Notes: generated by a model from the letters alone, not told the origin. A stretch of 60,157 nt of DNA from Gammaproteobacteria bacterium (GCA_030432755.1 JAUILZ010000022.1:1-60157), one strand, 5' to 3'. Positions 49,989-59,299 are shown, counted from the stretch's first letter. A program made the numbers and translations.

Positions 49989-50019
49989 TTAATTAGTCTA
50001 ATCGATTATTTCTAATTAA
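49989..50019. promoter_or_regulatory. Nested palindrome upstream of katG
   Basis: TTAATTAG (49989-49996) and CTAATTAA (50012-50019) flank the palindrome TAATCGATTA (49999-50008). The element is about 90 bp upstream of the katG start. It could be an operator for a peroxide-responsive regulator, but does not show the full OxyR ATAG/CTAT spacing. Confidence 0.45.
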
Positions 50020-50237
50020 TAGATAGGATCTAACGATATCCAGATTGCGACAAGTATGAGTTCACTCTAGTGGACAGGAGGCCGGTTCCGGGTTGTCATC
50101 GTCCGTAGCCCGGTGATTTTTGGGGAACGAGGGAATACTGACGATTCCTTCGCGGCTCGCTGGATTCGGCGGCGTTGGCAGAATTCGGTTTGCTGAGGGA
50201 ACACAAGATCGACCGTACGACCAACCCTGGTTTCCCG

Positions 50238-50447
50238 ATGACAATTTCTGTTAATGGAGTCCTGATTCCCGGCAGTTCCGTCTATGTCAGGGACTCTGTT
50301 TCGGCATTACACAAAGGAAAATTCCGGGTTTCCGGTCACTACATTCGAATTACAACATGGCACGGTTCTTGCCTGATGTCTAGCCAGGGAATTGATGGTA
50401 CGGAGGGAAGGTATGCATCGCATGAATTCTTCAAAGTTTGGACTTGA
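50238..50447 (+). CDS. Possible small ORF in an AT-rich block
   Basis: A 69-codon frame starting ATG 50238 (MTISVNGVLIPGSSVYVRDS). It is soluble and beta-rich looking, without a recognised family, a clear ribosome-binding site or a neighbour that explains it. It overlaps the next small ORF in another frame, so at most one of the two is probably translated in the overlap. Base composition is much lower in GC than the flanking genes. Confidence 0.25.
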   Translation: MTISVNGVLIPGSSVYVRDSVSALHKGKFRVSGHYIRITTWHGSCLMSSQGIDGTEGRYASHEFFKVWT

Positions 50448-50628
50448 TTCCAATGACGAAATACAACTCGTGGAGTGCAGCGGAATCTGCAACATACCCA
50501 GTTGGTTGATTCACACGCAGATGGAGTTGAATGGTAAACGGGTTTTCGTTCGCCGGATCGAGATTGTCCAGAGAGATAGCGAAACAGACACCTGGCTGGT
50601 GGGTTTGGTGGTATCGCCCGTTTACTGA
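50413..50628 (+). CDS. Possible small protein, function unknown
   Basis: A 71-residue frame with ATG at 50413 preceded by GGAGGGAAGG, a good though closely placed ribosome-binding site; ATG 50422 is an alternative. The product has a beta-rich, balanced sequence (VECSGICNIPSW, MELNGKRVFVRRIEIVQR, WLVGLVVSPVY), more protein-like than random frames, but no family is recognised. It lies in the low-GC block between katG and tRNA-Met, which suggests horizontal origin or a relaxed intergenic region. There is no operon context. Confidence 0.4.
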   Translation: MHRMNSSKFGLDSNDEIQLVECSGICNIPSWLIHTQMELNGKRVFVRRIEIVQRDSETDTWLVGLVVSPVY

Positions 50629-50766
50629 ACAATTCACAGGCTGATGACGGGTGACTCCCGGAATTTGTGAGAAATCTCATCCGCGAAACGGGTGCTGCTG
50701 CAGGGAAAGGTCAACCTGGCAAAACCGGGAGTTGCGGGGGGGGGGTGTTGCGGGTTTTTGACTATA

Positions 50767-50843
50767 TGGTGGCTACGGGTAGATTCGAACTACCGACCCC
50801 ATCATTATGAGTGATGTGCTCTAACCAGCTGAGCTACGTAGCC
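50767..50843 (-). tRNA. Elongator tRNA-Met (CAU)
   Basis: A 77-nt tRNA with encoded CCA. Acceptor GGCTACG/CGTAGCC, D arm AGCTCAGCTGGTTAGAGC, anticodon arm CATCA-CTCATAA-TGATG (anticodon CAU) and T arm GGTAGTTCGAATCTACC. It is nearly identical in its 5' half to E. coli elongator tRNA-Met. A pre-tRNA-Ile2 (CAU) is less likely because of that match. Confidence 0.95.
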
Positions 50844-51033
50844 ACGAGGGGCGCGAAGCGTACCCCAAAGTGGTAGTGGATTCAAGCAGATGGGGGCGTT
50901 CGGGAGGGTGCCGGCGGCGCATCTGGGCGGCGACGGGGAGATACACGGCCACGCCGTCCCGTCCGGAGAATGCAAGTGTCGTGGGTGGTATCATGGCCGC
51001 TGGATTTATCACGCATTGACGCCTTTCCCGGGC

Positions 51034-51585
51034 ATGTTTTACCTCCTCCTTCAAACCTGGATCTGGATCCTGGCGGCAGGCCTGTTCGGCCTGCTGGTGG
51101 GCTGGTTGACCTGGGGCCGGCAGCGAGCGCGCGGTGGCAGTGCCGAGTCCGTGGCATCGCTGAAGCGGGAGCTGTCCGCCAGCCGCAAGCGTTACGCGGA
51201 GCTGGCGGCATCGAGAGACGGCTCCCTCATGGACGCGTCTCTCGCGCTCGAGGCGGGGAATTCCGACGTGGTGGCTCTGGCTGGTGGTGACGCGCCCGGA
51301 TCGAATTCCACGCGACCTCCCGGACTGTCTGCACCCCGCGAAGGGGGGGCGGACGATCTCCAGCGGATACGGGGCATCGGCCCGGTCATCGAACGCCTGA
51401 TGAACGACCTCGGCGTGTACCATTTCGACCAGATCGCGGCCTTCACCCCGGAGAATATCCGCTGGGTCGACAGCTACCTGGTGTTTCCCGGGAGAATCCA
51501 TCGCGAGCAATGGGTGCTCCAGGCTGCCGGCCTGGCGAAGGAGAAAGCAGGGGCGGGTTCAGTCCGACCCAGTTCTGCACAGTAG
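51034..51585 (+). CDS. Membrane-anchored helix-hairpin-helix protein
   Basis: A 183-residue protein with one N-terminal transmembrane helix (MFYLLLQTWIWILAAGLFGL), a short coiled segment (LKRELSASRKRYAELAASRD) and a C-terminal helix-hairpin-helix region (DDLQRIRGIGPVIERLMNDLGVYHFDQIAAF, landmark RIRGIGPVIERLMNDLG). This C-terminal domain, resembling that of Flap-endonuclease-like or NADH-quinone oxidoreductase subunit E-linked HhH proteins, occurs in many uncharacterised proteobacterial proteins. ATG at 51034 fits the membrane helix. The function is unknown; nucleic-acid or protein binding at the membrane is a guess. Confidence 0.75.
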   Translation: MFYLLLQTWIWILAAGLFGLLVGWLTWGRQRARGGSAESVASLKRELSASRKRYAELAASRDGSLMDASLALEAGNSDVVALAGGDAPGSNSTRPPGLSAPREGGADDLQRIRGIGPVIERLMNDLGVYHFDQIAAFTPENIRWVDSYLVFPGRIHREQWVLQAAGLAKEKAGAGSVRPSSAQ

Positions 51586-51665
51586 CCGCAATTTCCGGGA
51601 TGCAGCACCACGTTGAAGAGATGGGCTCCAAATGAAGTGGCCTTCTAAGACGGGTGGTGGTGATG

Positions 51666-53216
51666 ATGCCCGCCGAAGGCAAATTCATGGTTGATCAATG
51701 TCTCGTTCGCGGGCGATGGATAGTCACCGCCGCCAATCAGCCCGTATTGTCCGACGGGGCGCTGCTTGTCGCCGATGGCCGCGTCGAATCTGTTGGTGAC
51801 TGGCGCGCGCAGCGGGCGTCCAACCCGGGTCTGGAGGTCTACGGTGACGCGAACAGCGCCATCCTGCCCGGTCTCATCAATGCACACCATCACAGTCACA
51901 GCATATCGGCTATCCAGCATGGCGTCTCCGACGACCTGCTGGAGCCGTGGATAATGGCCTGGGTGGGGATGCGCCCGCTCGACCGCCATCTGAACACACT
52001 GGTCAGCCTCGGTATCCAGTTGGGCGCCGGGGTCACCAGCGTCGTTGACATGATGGGCTCAGGGGGAGACGCAAACGCCTTCTCGGATAACCTCGACCAG
52101 GCCATCGAGGCCTGCAAGCTGGCGGGCCAGCGTATCTATCTGGCTCCAGGAATCACACTGGAGAGTCACCTGGTTTCCGGCCCCGGTGAGGATGCGAGAT
52201 TTATCGACGGCCTGGACGATGCCGCCAGCAGGGCGGCGAAATCCCTGTTGCCACCCGCCGACCAGTTGGATGCGGACGACTATTTCGCCGTCATGGAGGA
52301 AAAGCAGCGCGCGCTTCGGACGCACCCGCGCGTGGACCTCTGGTACGGACCGCCCGGGCCGCAGTGGGTTGGCGAAGACATGCTGCAACGGTGCCATGAG
52401 GAAGCGCAACGCTGGGATTGCGGTATCCAGACCCATGTCAGCGAGAGCCTCTACGAAAAACTGCTGGGTCCGCGCAGCTACGGCAGATCCATGATGGCGC
52501 ACCTTCACGACATCGGCGTTCTCGGCCCACGACTGTCCATTGCCCATGGTACCTGGCTGAACGAGGAGGAGATCGAGCTGATGGCGAAGACCGGCGTCGC
52601 GGTGAGTCACAACCCGAGTTCCAACCTGCGCCTTCGCGCCGGCATCGCGCCGTTTGCCGAACTCCTTCGCCGGGGCGTGACCACGGGTATCGGCATGGAC
52701 GCCACCACGCTGAACGAGGACGAGGACATGTTCAGCGAGATCCGGCTCGCCCATCGGTTGCAAAGCGATCCACGTATCGAGCGGCAGGTGCCCGCGATGA
52801 CGGATGCCTGGGCTGCCGCCACGCTGGGCGGGGCGAAACTGCTTCGCAGAGAGACCCAGGTAGGGCAACTGGGGCCCGGTTACCTTGCAGACCTGGTTAT
52901 CCTCGACACGTCCCGTATCTGCTGGCCCTGGACGGCGCCGGAATCCGATCCCCTGGAACTTTTACTGTTGCGTGCCAACAGAAATGATGTGCGCGAGGTG
53001 ATGGTGGGTGGAGAGATCGTCTGGCGGGACGGCGGGCCGACCCGGTTCGACCTGCCTGCCGCCGCCTCTGAACTGGCCCGGCGCGTAGCGGAGATACCAT
53101 TCCCGGGAGAAGCCGCCAAATCCGCCGCCCTGCTGATTCCCCATCTCCGCAAGTGGTATGCCGGCTGGGAAGTGCCGCCGCTGTCGCCGTGGTTCGAGCG
53201 GAGTTCGAAACGCTAA
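51666..53216 (+). CDS. Metal-dependent amidohydrolase (cytosine deaminase/chlorohydrolase-like)
   Basis: A 516-residue amidohydrolase of the COG0402 group, which deaminates or dechlorinates nitrogen heterocycles and related compounds. Metal ligands are in PGLINAHHHSHS (HxH), GIQTHVSES (His), IAHGTWLNEEEI (His) and GIGMDATTLNED (Asp). The C-terminal composite beta domain returns with GYLADLVILDTSR and VMVGGEIVWRDG. The start is uncertain: ATG at 51666 is chosen, with GTG 51654 and ATG 51687 possible. It is monocistronic; the substrate cannot be read from the sequence. Confidence 0.88.
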   Translation: MPAEGKFMVDQCLVRGRWIVTAANQPVLSDGALLVADGRVESVGDWRAQRASNPGLEVYGDANSAILPGLINAHHHSHSISAIQHGVSDDLLEPWIMAWVGMRPLDRHLNTLVSLGIQLGAGVTSVVDMMGSGGDANAFSDNLDQAIEACKLAGQRIYLAPGITLESHLVSGPGEDARFIDGLDDAASRAAKSLLPPADQLDADDYFAVMEEKQRALRTHPRVDLWYGPPGPQWVGEDMLQRCHEEAQRWDCGIQTHVSESLYEKLLGPRSYGRSMMAHLHDIGVLGPRLSIAHGTWLNEEEIELMAKTGVAVSHNPSSNLRLRAGIAPFAELLRRGVTTGIGMDATTLNEDEDMFSEIRLAHRLQSDPRIERQVPAMTDAWAAATLGGAKLLRRETQVGQLGPGYLADLVILDTSRICWPWTAPESDPLELLLLRANRNDVREVMVGGEIVWRDGGPTRFDLPAAASELARRVAEIPFPGEAAKSAALLIPHLRKWYAGWEVPPLSPWFERSSKR

Positions 53217-53345
53217 CCCGTTGGATGGATTTCAGGGTCTGGCAACCACCACTGCGTGGTGATTCCCGAGTTCGGCTGTCACCAGGCACGCCATGCCGGG
53301 CCACAGGCCGGTCGGGTTCCAGGTGTATGTCCGGTGCCCCTGGCC

Positions 53346-53368
53346 CGGCTGGTGAAATATTCGGGCTA
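53346..53368 (-). repeat. Stop-codon-linked dispersed repeat, copy 2
   Basis: Identical over 23 bases to the copies at 23881-23903 and 57858-57880; again its first three bases (minus strand TAG) are the stop codon of the gene before it. Confidence 0.9.
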
Positions 53369-53638
53369 AGCCTTGCCGCCGAACATCTGCTTCAGGAGGC
53401 CGATAACCATCATCAGCACGGCGCCACCGACGCCGCCCGAGGCGAGCTGGCCGACGATGCCATCCAGGCCGCCGGCGCCCAGCGCGGACAGCAACTGTCC
53501 GCCGATACCGCCGCCGAGGATGCCGGCGATGCTGTTGCCCGCGGTGCCGAGGCTGAGGTTCTTGAGGAGCGCGCCCGCGACGTTACCGCCGACCACGCCG
53601 GAGACCAGGTTGATGATGATGGGGAGCAGTGTTTCCAT
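53366..53638 (-). CDS. Small glycine-rich hydrophobic protein
   Basis: A 90-residue protein composed of Gly/Ala/Leu-rich hydrophobic segments ([22 protein letters not shown], shortened to [14 protein letters not shown], and [35 protein letters not shown]) with GxxxG-like glycine-zipper patterns and a C-terminal MFGGKA. No signal peptide cleavage site is obvious; it may insert in membranes or form assemblies. Homologues annotated only as hypothetical occur in proteobacteria. Its stop codon is the beginning of a dispersed repeat. It is upstream of nothing on its strand; soxG ends on the same strand after it, 52 bp away. Confidence 0.75.
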   Translation of the reverse strand: METLLPIIINLVSGVVGGNVAGALLKNLSLGTAGNSIAGILGGGIGGQLLSALGAGGLDGIVGQLASGGVGGAVLMMVIGLLKQMFGGKA

Positions 53639-53690
53639 GTCGCCACTTGCTGTTGTTGTTGATCCGGGGGCAACTCAAGCACCCTGACTA

Positions 53691-54266
53691 TCAGCGCGCG
53701 CGCATCCCGCTCAGCAGGTAGTCCCAGACGTATTCGGCGAAGCTCCAGCGTACCTGGATGTCCCAGGTCTCGCCGTCATCGTGGTAATGCAGCAGGACGC
53801 TGGCATGGCCAAGGCGGGTCTGCGCGATGTTGCCGGTGGGAAACGCGGTGTGGTGCAGGTCCAGCGGACAGCCCTTGCGCAGTAGCGTCACCGCGTCCGG
53901 CCCGCGCAGGCGGATCACGGTGTAGTAGTCGGAGACATCGGTGACCGCGTGATGCACGTTGCCCAGTTCCGCGGAGAGCGTCTCGGTCAGCGCATCGATG
54001 TCGTCCATGTCACAGTGCAACAGCCATTCGTCGGGGCCGAGCCAGAACAGGCGGCGGGACTGGAACTCGTTGTAGGTATTGGCCCTGAGCGGCAGTTCCA
54101 TGCCGAAGGCCTTCTGCACAGCAGCAGAAAAGGCCGCGTCTCCAGGGTTGCCGCGCAGGTTGAGCTTGCCCTTGCGGCCCATCTCGCGGAGGGAATTGCG
54201 GCCCTCGAGCGTCTCCCGCGCGTGGCAGGCGGAGGTCAGGGGAATATCGTCGATGCTGGCGTACAT
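53691..54266 (-). CDS. soxG: Sarcosine oxidase gamma subunit
   Basis: A 191-residue subunit of heterotetrameric sarcosine oxidase. It has the GCV_T/SoxG-like fold, with LRGNPGDAAFSAAVQKAFG, FWLGPDEWLLHC and TDVSDYYTVIRLRGPDAVTLLRKGCPLDLH (landmark LRGPDAVTLLRKGCPLDL). SoxG helps enclose the folate-binding region of the alpha subunit. It begins directly next to the soxA stop (no gap), so it is last in the operon soxB-soxD-soxA-soxG. Length and ends are normal. Confidence 0.93.
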   Translation of the reverse strand: MYASIDDIPLTSACHARETLEGRNSLREMGRKGKLNLRGNPGDAAFSAAVQKAFGMELPLRANTYNEFQSRRLFWLGPDEWLLHCDMDDIDALTETLSAELGNVHHAVTDVSDYYTVIRLRGPDAVTLLRKGCPLDLHHTAFPTGNIAQTRLGHASVLLHYHDDGETWDIQVRWSFAEYVWDYLLSGMRAR

Positions 54267-57200
54267 TTACTTCTCCCCGCGCAAAAAGACCGGATCCGTC
54301 ACGGTGACGCGCTGGCTGCTGCCATCCATCAGCGACACGTCCAGCGTCTGGCCCTTGCGCTTGAAGCCGTCGCGGATCAGCGCCATGGCGATGGAACGCC
54401 CAGCGTTGGGGCTCAGGTAGCTCGACGTGACATGGCCGAGCATGTTCATCGGCGGCTTTTCCCGAAGCGGCTCCACCACGTGGCTGCCCTCGGGCAGGAC
54501 GAAGGCCGGGTCTTCCGTCAGCAGGCCGACGAGCTGCTTACGGCCCTCGCGCGCGGTGTCGGTGCGGGCGAAGGAGCGCCGGCCGATGAAGTCGCCTTTC
54601 TTCTTCGACACGATCCAGTCCATGCCGAGGTCCATGGGCGTAACGGTGCCATCGGTGTCCTGGCCGGCGATGATGAAGCCCTTCTCGGCGCGCAGCACGT
54701 GCATGGTCTCGGTGCCGTAAGGGCAGAGGTCGAATGCCTTGCCCGCTTCCGCCAGTGCCTCCCAGAGGGCGAGACCGTAGCGTGCCTTTACGTTGATCTC
54801 GAATGCCGTGTCACCGGTGAAGCTGATGCGGAACACCCGCGCGGGGATGCCCGCCACAGGGAACTCCTGCATCGACATGAAGGGAAAGGCGTCGTCGTCC
54901 AGCGGCTGATCGGCAAGGCTGGCGAGCAGGTCGCGCGCCCGCGGCCCGGTGATGGTGGTCACCGCCCATTGCTCGGTGACGCTGGTGCAGTACACCTCCC
55001 AGTGGGGCCACTCGGTCTGCAGCCACTCCTCGAGCCAGTTCATCACCCGCGCGGCGCCGCCGGTGGTGGTGGTCATGTGGTAGTGGTTCTCGCCGAGGCA
55101 GGTGGTGACACCGTCGTCGAACACCATGCCATGTTCGTTCAGCATCAGCCCGTAGCGGCAGCGTCCCGGCTTCAGGCTGTCCCAGGCATTGGTGTACACC
55201 ATGTTGAGCAGTTTTAGCGCGTCACGCCCGCGGATATCGATCTTGCCCAGGGTGGAGGCGTCGATCATCCCCACGCCCGTGCGCGCGGCGAGGCATTCGC
55301 GCTGTACCGCGTCGTGCATGGTCTCGCCTGCCCGCGGAAAGTAGTACGGACGTTTCCAGTCGCCGACGTCCTCGAACACCGCGCCGTGTTTCTCGTGCCA
55401 CGGATGCATCGCCGTCTTGCGTTTCTGCAGGAACAGTTCACGCCGGTCGTGGCCGACGATGGATCCAAAGGTCAGCGGGGTATAGGGCGGACGGAAAGTG
55501 GTGGTGCCGACCGCCGGGATAGCCGCCCCCTGCAGGTCCGCCATCACCGACAGTGCATTGATGTTGGAAGTCTTGCCCTGGTCGGTGCCCATGCCGGTGG
55601 TGGTATAACGTTTCAGGTGCTCGACGGAAACGAAGCCCTCGCGCGCGGCGAGTTCGATATCCCCGACGGTGGAATCGTTGTGGAGTTCGTGGAAATGCTT
55701 GCGCGGCCCCCGGCCCACGGGATGCACCGTCGGCAGGATCCATAGTGGACGCAGTGGTCCCTGGGCCGGTTCCGGCGCCGCTGGTGACGGCGCGGGCTCC
55801 GCGCGGTCGAATCCCGTCACGAGCGCCGCCGCCGCGCCGGCCTCGGCGCCCTCGCGCAGGCAGGTCTCGAGCGACCAGCTTGCGCGGCAGGCGCCGACCT
55901 CGAAACCACGGTTGTTGATGGCGCGTTCTCCGGGCACGAAGCAGTGCTCGTCATCCAGGTAGCGCAGCTTTCCCTTGGCCTGGCTGAAGAGGTGCACCGT
56001 GGGCGTCCAACCGCCCGACACCGCCACCAGGTCACAGTTCAGCTTGTCGCCGACGCCGCGAACGCCGCGGCCATCGCTGTCGAGTTGCATCACCTCCACG
56101 CCACGCACCCTGCCACCGCGATAGTTCACGCCGGTGATGGCGCTGTTCTCGTGCACCGGGATGCCCGCCGATCGCGCGCGATCCACCAGTTCACCCGCGG
56201 GCGCGGTGCGGGTATCGACGATCTCCACCGCCGCGCCCGCATCCTTCGCGTCCAGCGCGGCGAGATAGGCGCTGTCGTTATTGGTGAGCACGACGATGCG
56301 TCGCCCCGGCAACACGGCATAGCGATTGACATAGCTGCGTAGCGCGCCCGCGAGCATGATGCCCGGGCGGTCGTTGTCGGCGAATACCAGCGGCCGCTCG
56401 ATGGCGCCGGTGGCGAGCACCACCTGTTTCGCGCGGATCTTCCACAGCCGTTCTTTCGGCGCCTCGCCGCGCCCGCGGGGACCGAGATGCTCGCTCACGC
56501 GCTCGTTGGCGACGAGGAAGTTGTAGTCGTAGTAACCGGTGACCGTGGTGCGCGGCAACAGGGTGACCTCGCGCATGCCCTGCAACTCCGCCACGGTGGC
56601 TTCGACCCATTCCGTTGCCGGGGCGTCGCCAATGACATCCCGCCCGGACAGCAGCGCACCACCGAATTCAGGCTTGTCATCCGCCAGAATCACCCGCGCT
56701 CCGGTGCGTCCTGCGCTGAGCGCCGCCTGAAGACCGGCGGGTCCGCCGCCGACGACGAGCACGTCGCAGTGGGCATGGGTCTTGTCGTAGTGATCCGGGT
56801 CCGGCTCCATCGGCGAGCGCCCGAGACCCGCGGCGCGGCGGATGAACTTCTCGTAGGTCGTCCACAGCGACGCCGGCCACATGAAGGTCTTGTAGTAGAA
56901 ACCCGCGGGCAGGAGTCGGGAGAACCAGGAGTTGACCACGCCCAGATCGTACTTCACCGAGGGCCAGCAGTTCTGGCTCGCGGCATTGAGTTCGCCGTAC
57001 AGCTCCACCTCGGTGGCGCGGCGATTCGGCTCGGTGGCCGCGCCGGTCTCCAGTTGCACCAGGGCGTTCGGTTCCTCGGCGCCCGCGGAGTAGACGCCAC
57101 GCGGCCGGTGATACTTGAAGCTGCGGCCGACGAGGAACACGCCGTTGGCAAGCAGCGCGGAGGCGAGGGTGTCTCCCTCGAACCCGTCATAGCCCTGGTT

Positions 57201-57272
57201 GTCGTACCAGAAACGGAGCGGCTTCGCGCGGTTGATGCGGCCACCGGTATCGAGGCGGTAGGGCTGGCTCAT
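54267..57272 (-). CDS. soxA: Sarcosine oxidase alpha subunit
   Basis: A 1001-residue subunit that binds NAD and tetrahydrofolate; the complex oxidises sarcosine to glycine and transfers the methyl group to folate. The N-terminus resembles a ferredoxin-like 2Fe-2S domain without metal site (FWYDNQGYDGFEGDTLASALLANG). Then comes a nucleotide-binding domain with CDVLVVGGGPAGLQAALSAG, a second VLATGAIERPLVFADNDRPG, and a C-terminal aminomethyltransferase/GcvT domain from about residue 600 (RTGVGMIDASTLGKIDIRG, GEKGFI-like RAEKGFIIAGQDTDG). Its start overlaps the soxD stop by four bases (ATGA). Full length. Confidence 0.97.
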   Translation of the reverse strand: MSQPYRLDTGGRINRAKPLRFWYDNQGYDGFEGDTLASALLANGVFLVGRSFKYHRPRGVYSAGAEEPNALVQLETGAATEPNRRATEVELYGELNAASQNCWPSVKYDLGVVNSWFSRLLPAGFYYKTFMWPASLWTTYEKFIRRAAGLGRSPMEPDPDHYDKTHAHCDVLVVGGGPAGLQAALSAGRTGARVILADDKPEFGGALLSGRDVIGDAPATEWVEATVAELQGMREVTLLPRTTVTGYYDYNFLVANERVSEHLGPRGRGEAPKERLWKIRAKQVVLATGAIERPLVFADNDRPGIMLAGALRSYVNRYAVLPGRRIVVLTNNDSAYLAALDAKDAGAAVEIVDTRTAPAGELVDRARSAGIPVHENSAITGVNYRGGRVRGVEVMQLDSDGRGVRGVGDKLNCDLVAVSGGWTPTVHLFSQAKGKLRYLDDEHCFVPGERAINNRGFEVGACRASWSLETCLREGAEAGAAAALVTGFDRAEPAPSPAAPEPAQGPLRPLWILPTVHPVGRGPRKHFHELHNDSTVGDIELAAREGFVSVEHLKRYTTTGMGTDQGKTSNINALSVMADLQGAAIPAVGTTTFRPPYTPLTFGSIVGHDRRELFLQKRKTAMHPWHEKHGAVFEDVGDWKRPYYFPRAGETMHDAVQRECLAARTGVGMIDASTLGKIDIRGRDALKLLNMVYTNAWDSLKPGRCRYGLMLNEHGMVFDDGVTTCLGENHYHMTTTTGGAARVMNWLEEWLQTEWPHWEVYCTSVTEQWAVTTITGPRARDLLASLADQPLDDDAFPFMSMQEFPVAGIPARVFRISFTGDTAFEINVKARYGLALWEALAEAGKAFDLCPYGTETMHVLRAEKGFIIAGQDTDGTVTPMDLGMDWIVSKKKGDFIGRRSFARTDTAREGRKQLVGLLTEDPAFVLPEGSHVVEPLREKPPMNMLGHVTSSYLSPNAGRSIAMALIRDGFKRKGQTLDVSLMDGSSQRVTVTDPVFLRGEK

Positions 57273-57589
57273 GTTTTCGGCGTTCCGGTGGTATCGCCGC
57301 CGTCAGCCGTGATCGGCAATTCCGGCTTTGGATCACCAGGCTTGTAGCTGGCATGGATGTGATCGGTCACGGTATCGCGCATCACGTTGAACCAGCGCCG
57401 GCAGCCATGGGAATGTACCCAGCGTTCGTAGTGCAGGCCCTTGGGGTTCTTGCGGAAGAACACGTAGTCGCCCCAGGCAGCCTCGTCGAGGGCGTCCGGG
57501 TCTTCGGGGCGGGCGATATGCGCTTCCCCGTGGGGATGGAACTCGGTCTGGTCCCGTTGCCCGCACCACGGGCATTCGATCAGCAACAC
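57269..57589 (-). CDS. soxD: Sarcosine oxidase delta subunit
   Basis: A 106-residue zinc-binding subunit. The N-terminal MLLIECPWCGQRDQTEF carries a CxxC pair, and the ligands continue with HxH-like GEAHIARPED and CRRWFNVMRDTVTDHI. A GTG start at 57589 gives the conserved N-terminus. It is the first gene downstream of the insertion-like element that separates it from soxB, so its transcription either reads through that element or starts within it. It overlaps soxA by four bases. Confidence 0.95.
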   Translation of the reverse strand: MLLIECPWCGQRDQTEFHPHGEAHIARPEDPDALDEAAWGDYVFFRKNPKGLHYERWVHSHGCRRWFNVMRDTVTDHIHASYKPGDPKPELPITADGGDTTGTPKT

Positions 57590-57618
57590 GTCGGATCTCC
57601 GCGTTCGGTGTTCAACTT

Positions 57619-57881
57619 CTAGCCCGGATATTTCACCAGCATCCCGGATGCTGACGCAGGACAGGGGCGGCTGGGCGCCGCGTTGGAGCGAACAGCATAG
57701 CCGTAGCTATGGTGTGAGTGAAGCGCAAGTCCAGGCGTTCCTGGACCAGCCAGGGCCGGGATAGAAAGCGGGCCCAATCCAGACTGTGATCTGGACGTTG
57801 GTGCTCTGCGCAATGATTTATCGCGATCTTTCATCAGGTTGCAATCGGGTCCGATTTCGGCTGGTGAAATATTCGGGCTAG
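57619..57881. mobile_element. MITE-like element with 22-bp inverted ends between soxB and soxD
   Basis: The ends are CTAGCCCGGATATTTCACCA (57619-57638, continuing GC) and the inverted copy ending at 57881, with 21 of 22 positions complementary. Both ends start with TA, consistent with a TA target duplication. The interior has no reading frame but contains hairpins: CATAGC/GCTATG near 57696-57711, GTCCAGG/CCTGGAC near 57729-57746 and TCCAGA/TCTGGA near 57778-57795. Size and structure fit a non-autonomous transposable element. Its right end supplies the soxB stop codon. Confidence 0.7.
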
Positions 57882-59122
57882 TGGGCCACCGCCGCCGCCG
57901 CGCCCTCGTCGATCAGCGCGCCGGTGTTGAAGCGGTTGATGGAAAACGGTTCGGCGACGGGATGCATCTCGCCGCGGGCGATGGAGTGTGCGAATACGTG
58001 ACCGGAACCCGGAGTGGCCTTGAAGCCGCCCGTGCCCCAGCCGCAGTTGAAGAACAGGTTCTTCACCGGCGTGGTGCCGAGAATCGGCGAGCGGTCCACG
58101 GTGACGTCGACGATGCCGCCCCACTGGCGCAGCATCTTCATGCGCGAGAAGATCGGATACAACTCAACCACCGGGCCGACGGTCTCTTCGATGACATCGA
58201 AACTGCCGCGCTGGGAATAGGAGTTGTAGAGATCGGAGCCGGCGCCGATCACCAGTTCGCCCTTGTCTGACTGACTGATGTAGGCGTGCACGCTGCCGGA
58301 CATCACCACGCAGTCCAGAACCGGCTTGATGGGTTCCGAGACCAGCGCCTGCAGCGGCACCGATTCCACGGGCAGGCGGAAGCCGGCCATGCTGGCGAGC
58401 ACGCTGCAATGGCCCGCCACGACGCAGCCCACCTTCTTCGCGCCGATCATGCCGCGGCTGGTGTCCACCCCGGTGACCACGTTGTCCTCGATGCGGAAGC
58501 CGGTGACCTCGCAGTTCTGGATGATGTCCACGCCGAGATCATCCGCCGCGCGCGCATAACCCCAGGCCACCGCGTCGTGGCGCGCGGTGCCGCCGCGGCG
58601 CTGGAGCAGGGCGCCCATCACCGGGTAGCGGCAATCAAGGTTGATGAAGGGCACCATTTCCTTCACCTGTGCCGGGCTGAGGAACTCCGAGTCGATGCCG
58701 TTCAGCCGGATCGCGCTGCCGCGGCGCCCGATCTCCTGCATGTCGTGCACGCTGTGGGCGAGGTGCAGCAGACCGCGCGGGGAGAACATGACGTTGTAGT
58801 TGAGCTCCTGGCTGAGGCCCTCCCACAGCTTGAGCGCATGTTCGTAGATGCCGGCGGATTCGTCGTACAGGTAGTTCGAGCGCACGATGGTGGTATTGCG
58901 GCCGGTATTGCCACCGCCGATCCAGCCTTTCTCAATCACCGCCACGTTGGTGACGCCGCATTCCTTCGCAAGGTAGTAGGCAGTGGCGAGGCCATGGCCG
59001 CCGCCACCGACGATGACCACGTCGTACTCGCGTTTCGGATCGGGGCTGCGCCAGGCCCGCTGCCAGTCCTGGTGGTAGTTCACCGCGTTGCGCAGCAGGC
59101 TGAAGATGGAATAACGATTCAT
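57878..59122 (-). CDS. soxB: Sarcosine oxidase beta subunit
   Basis: A 414-residue flavoprotein subunit holding the sarcosine oxidation site. The FAD Rossmann motif is [20 protein letters not shown] near residue 35; [14 protein letters not shown] contains the conserved His in the region where covalent FMN attaches in the family, and the C-terminal [17 protein letters not shown] closes the flavin site. It ends normally (GAAAAVAH) and its TAG stop is the first part of the MITE-like element's end. It is the first gene of the sox unit, about 290 bp upstream of soxD. Confidence 0.97.
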   Translation of the reverse strand: MNRYSIFSLLRNAVNYHQDWQRAWRSPDPKREYDVVIVGGGGHGLATAYYLAKECGVTNVAVIEKGWIGGGNTGRNTTIVRSNYLYDESAGIYEHALKLWEGLSQELNYNVMFSPRGLLHLAHSVHDMQEIGRRGSAIRLNGIDSEFLSPAQVKEMVPFINLDCRYPVMGALLQRRGGTARHDAVAWGYARAADDLGVDIIQNCEVTGFRIEDNVVTGVDTSRGMIGAKKVGCVVAGHCSVLASMAGFRLPVESVPLQALVSEPIKPVLDCVVMSGSVHAYISQSDKGELVIGAGSDLYNSYSQRGSFDVIEETVGPVVELYPIFSRMKMLRQWGGIVDVTVDRSPILGTTPVKNLFFNCGWGTGGFKATPGSGHVFAHSIARGEMHPVAEPFSINRFNTGALIDEGAAAAVAH

Positions 59123-59299
59123 GACCGTGACGGATGGTTGCGGCGGGCCCGTGGCCGAGCGGCCTGCCGGAGCCTGAAACCGGCGAAGTGTAGGGACATT
59201 ATCACAACGGGAATTGCCTGAACACGACAGCGGGATTTCCCCGGACGCTATGCCGCGCCAACTCCGCTGTGTGGATGGGCGCGGTTACAATGGAACGTC

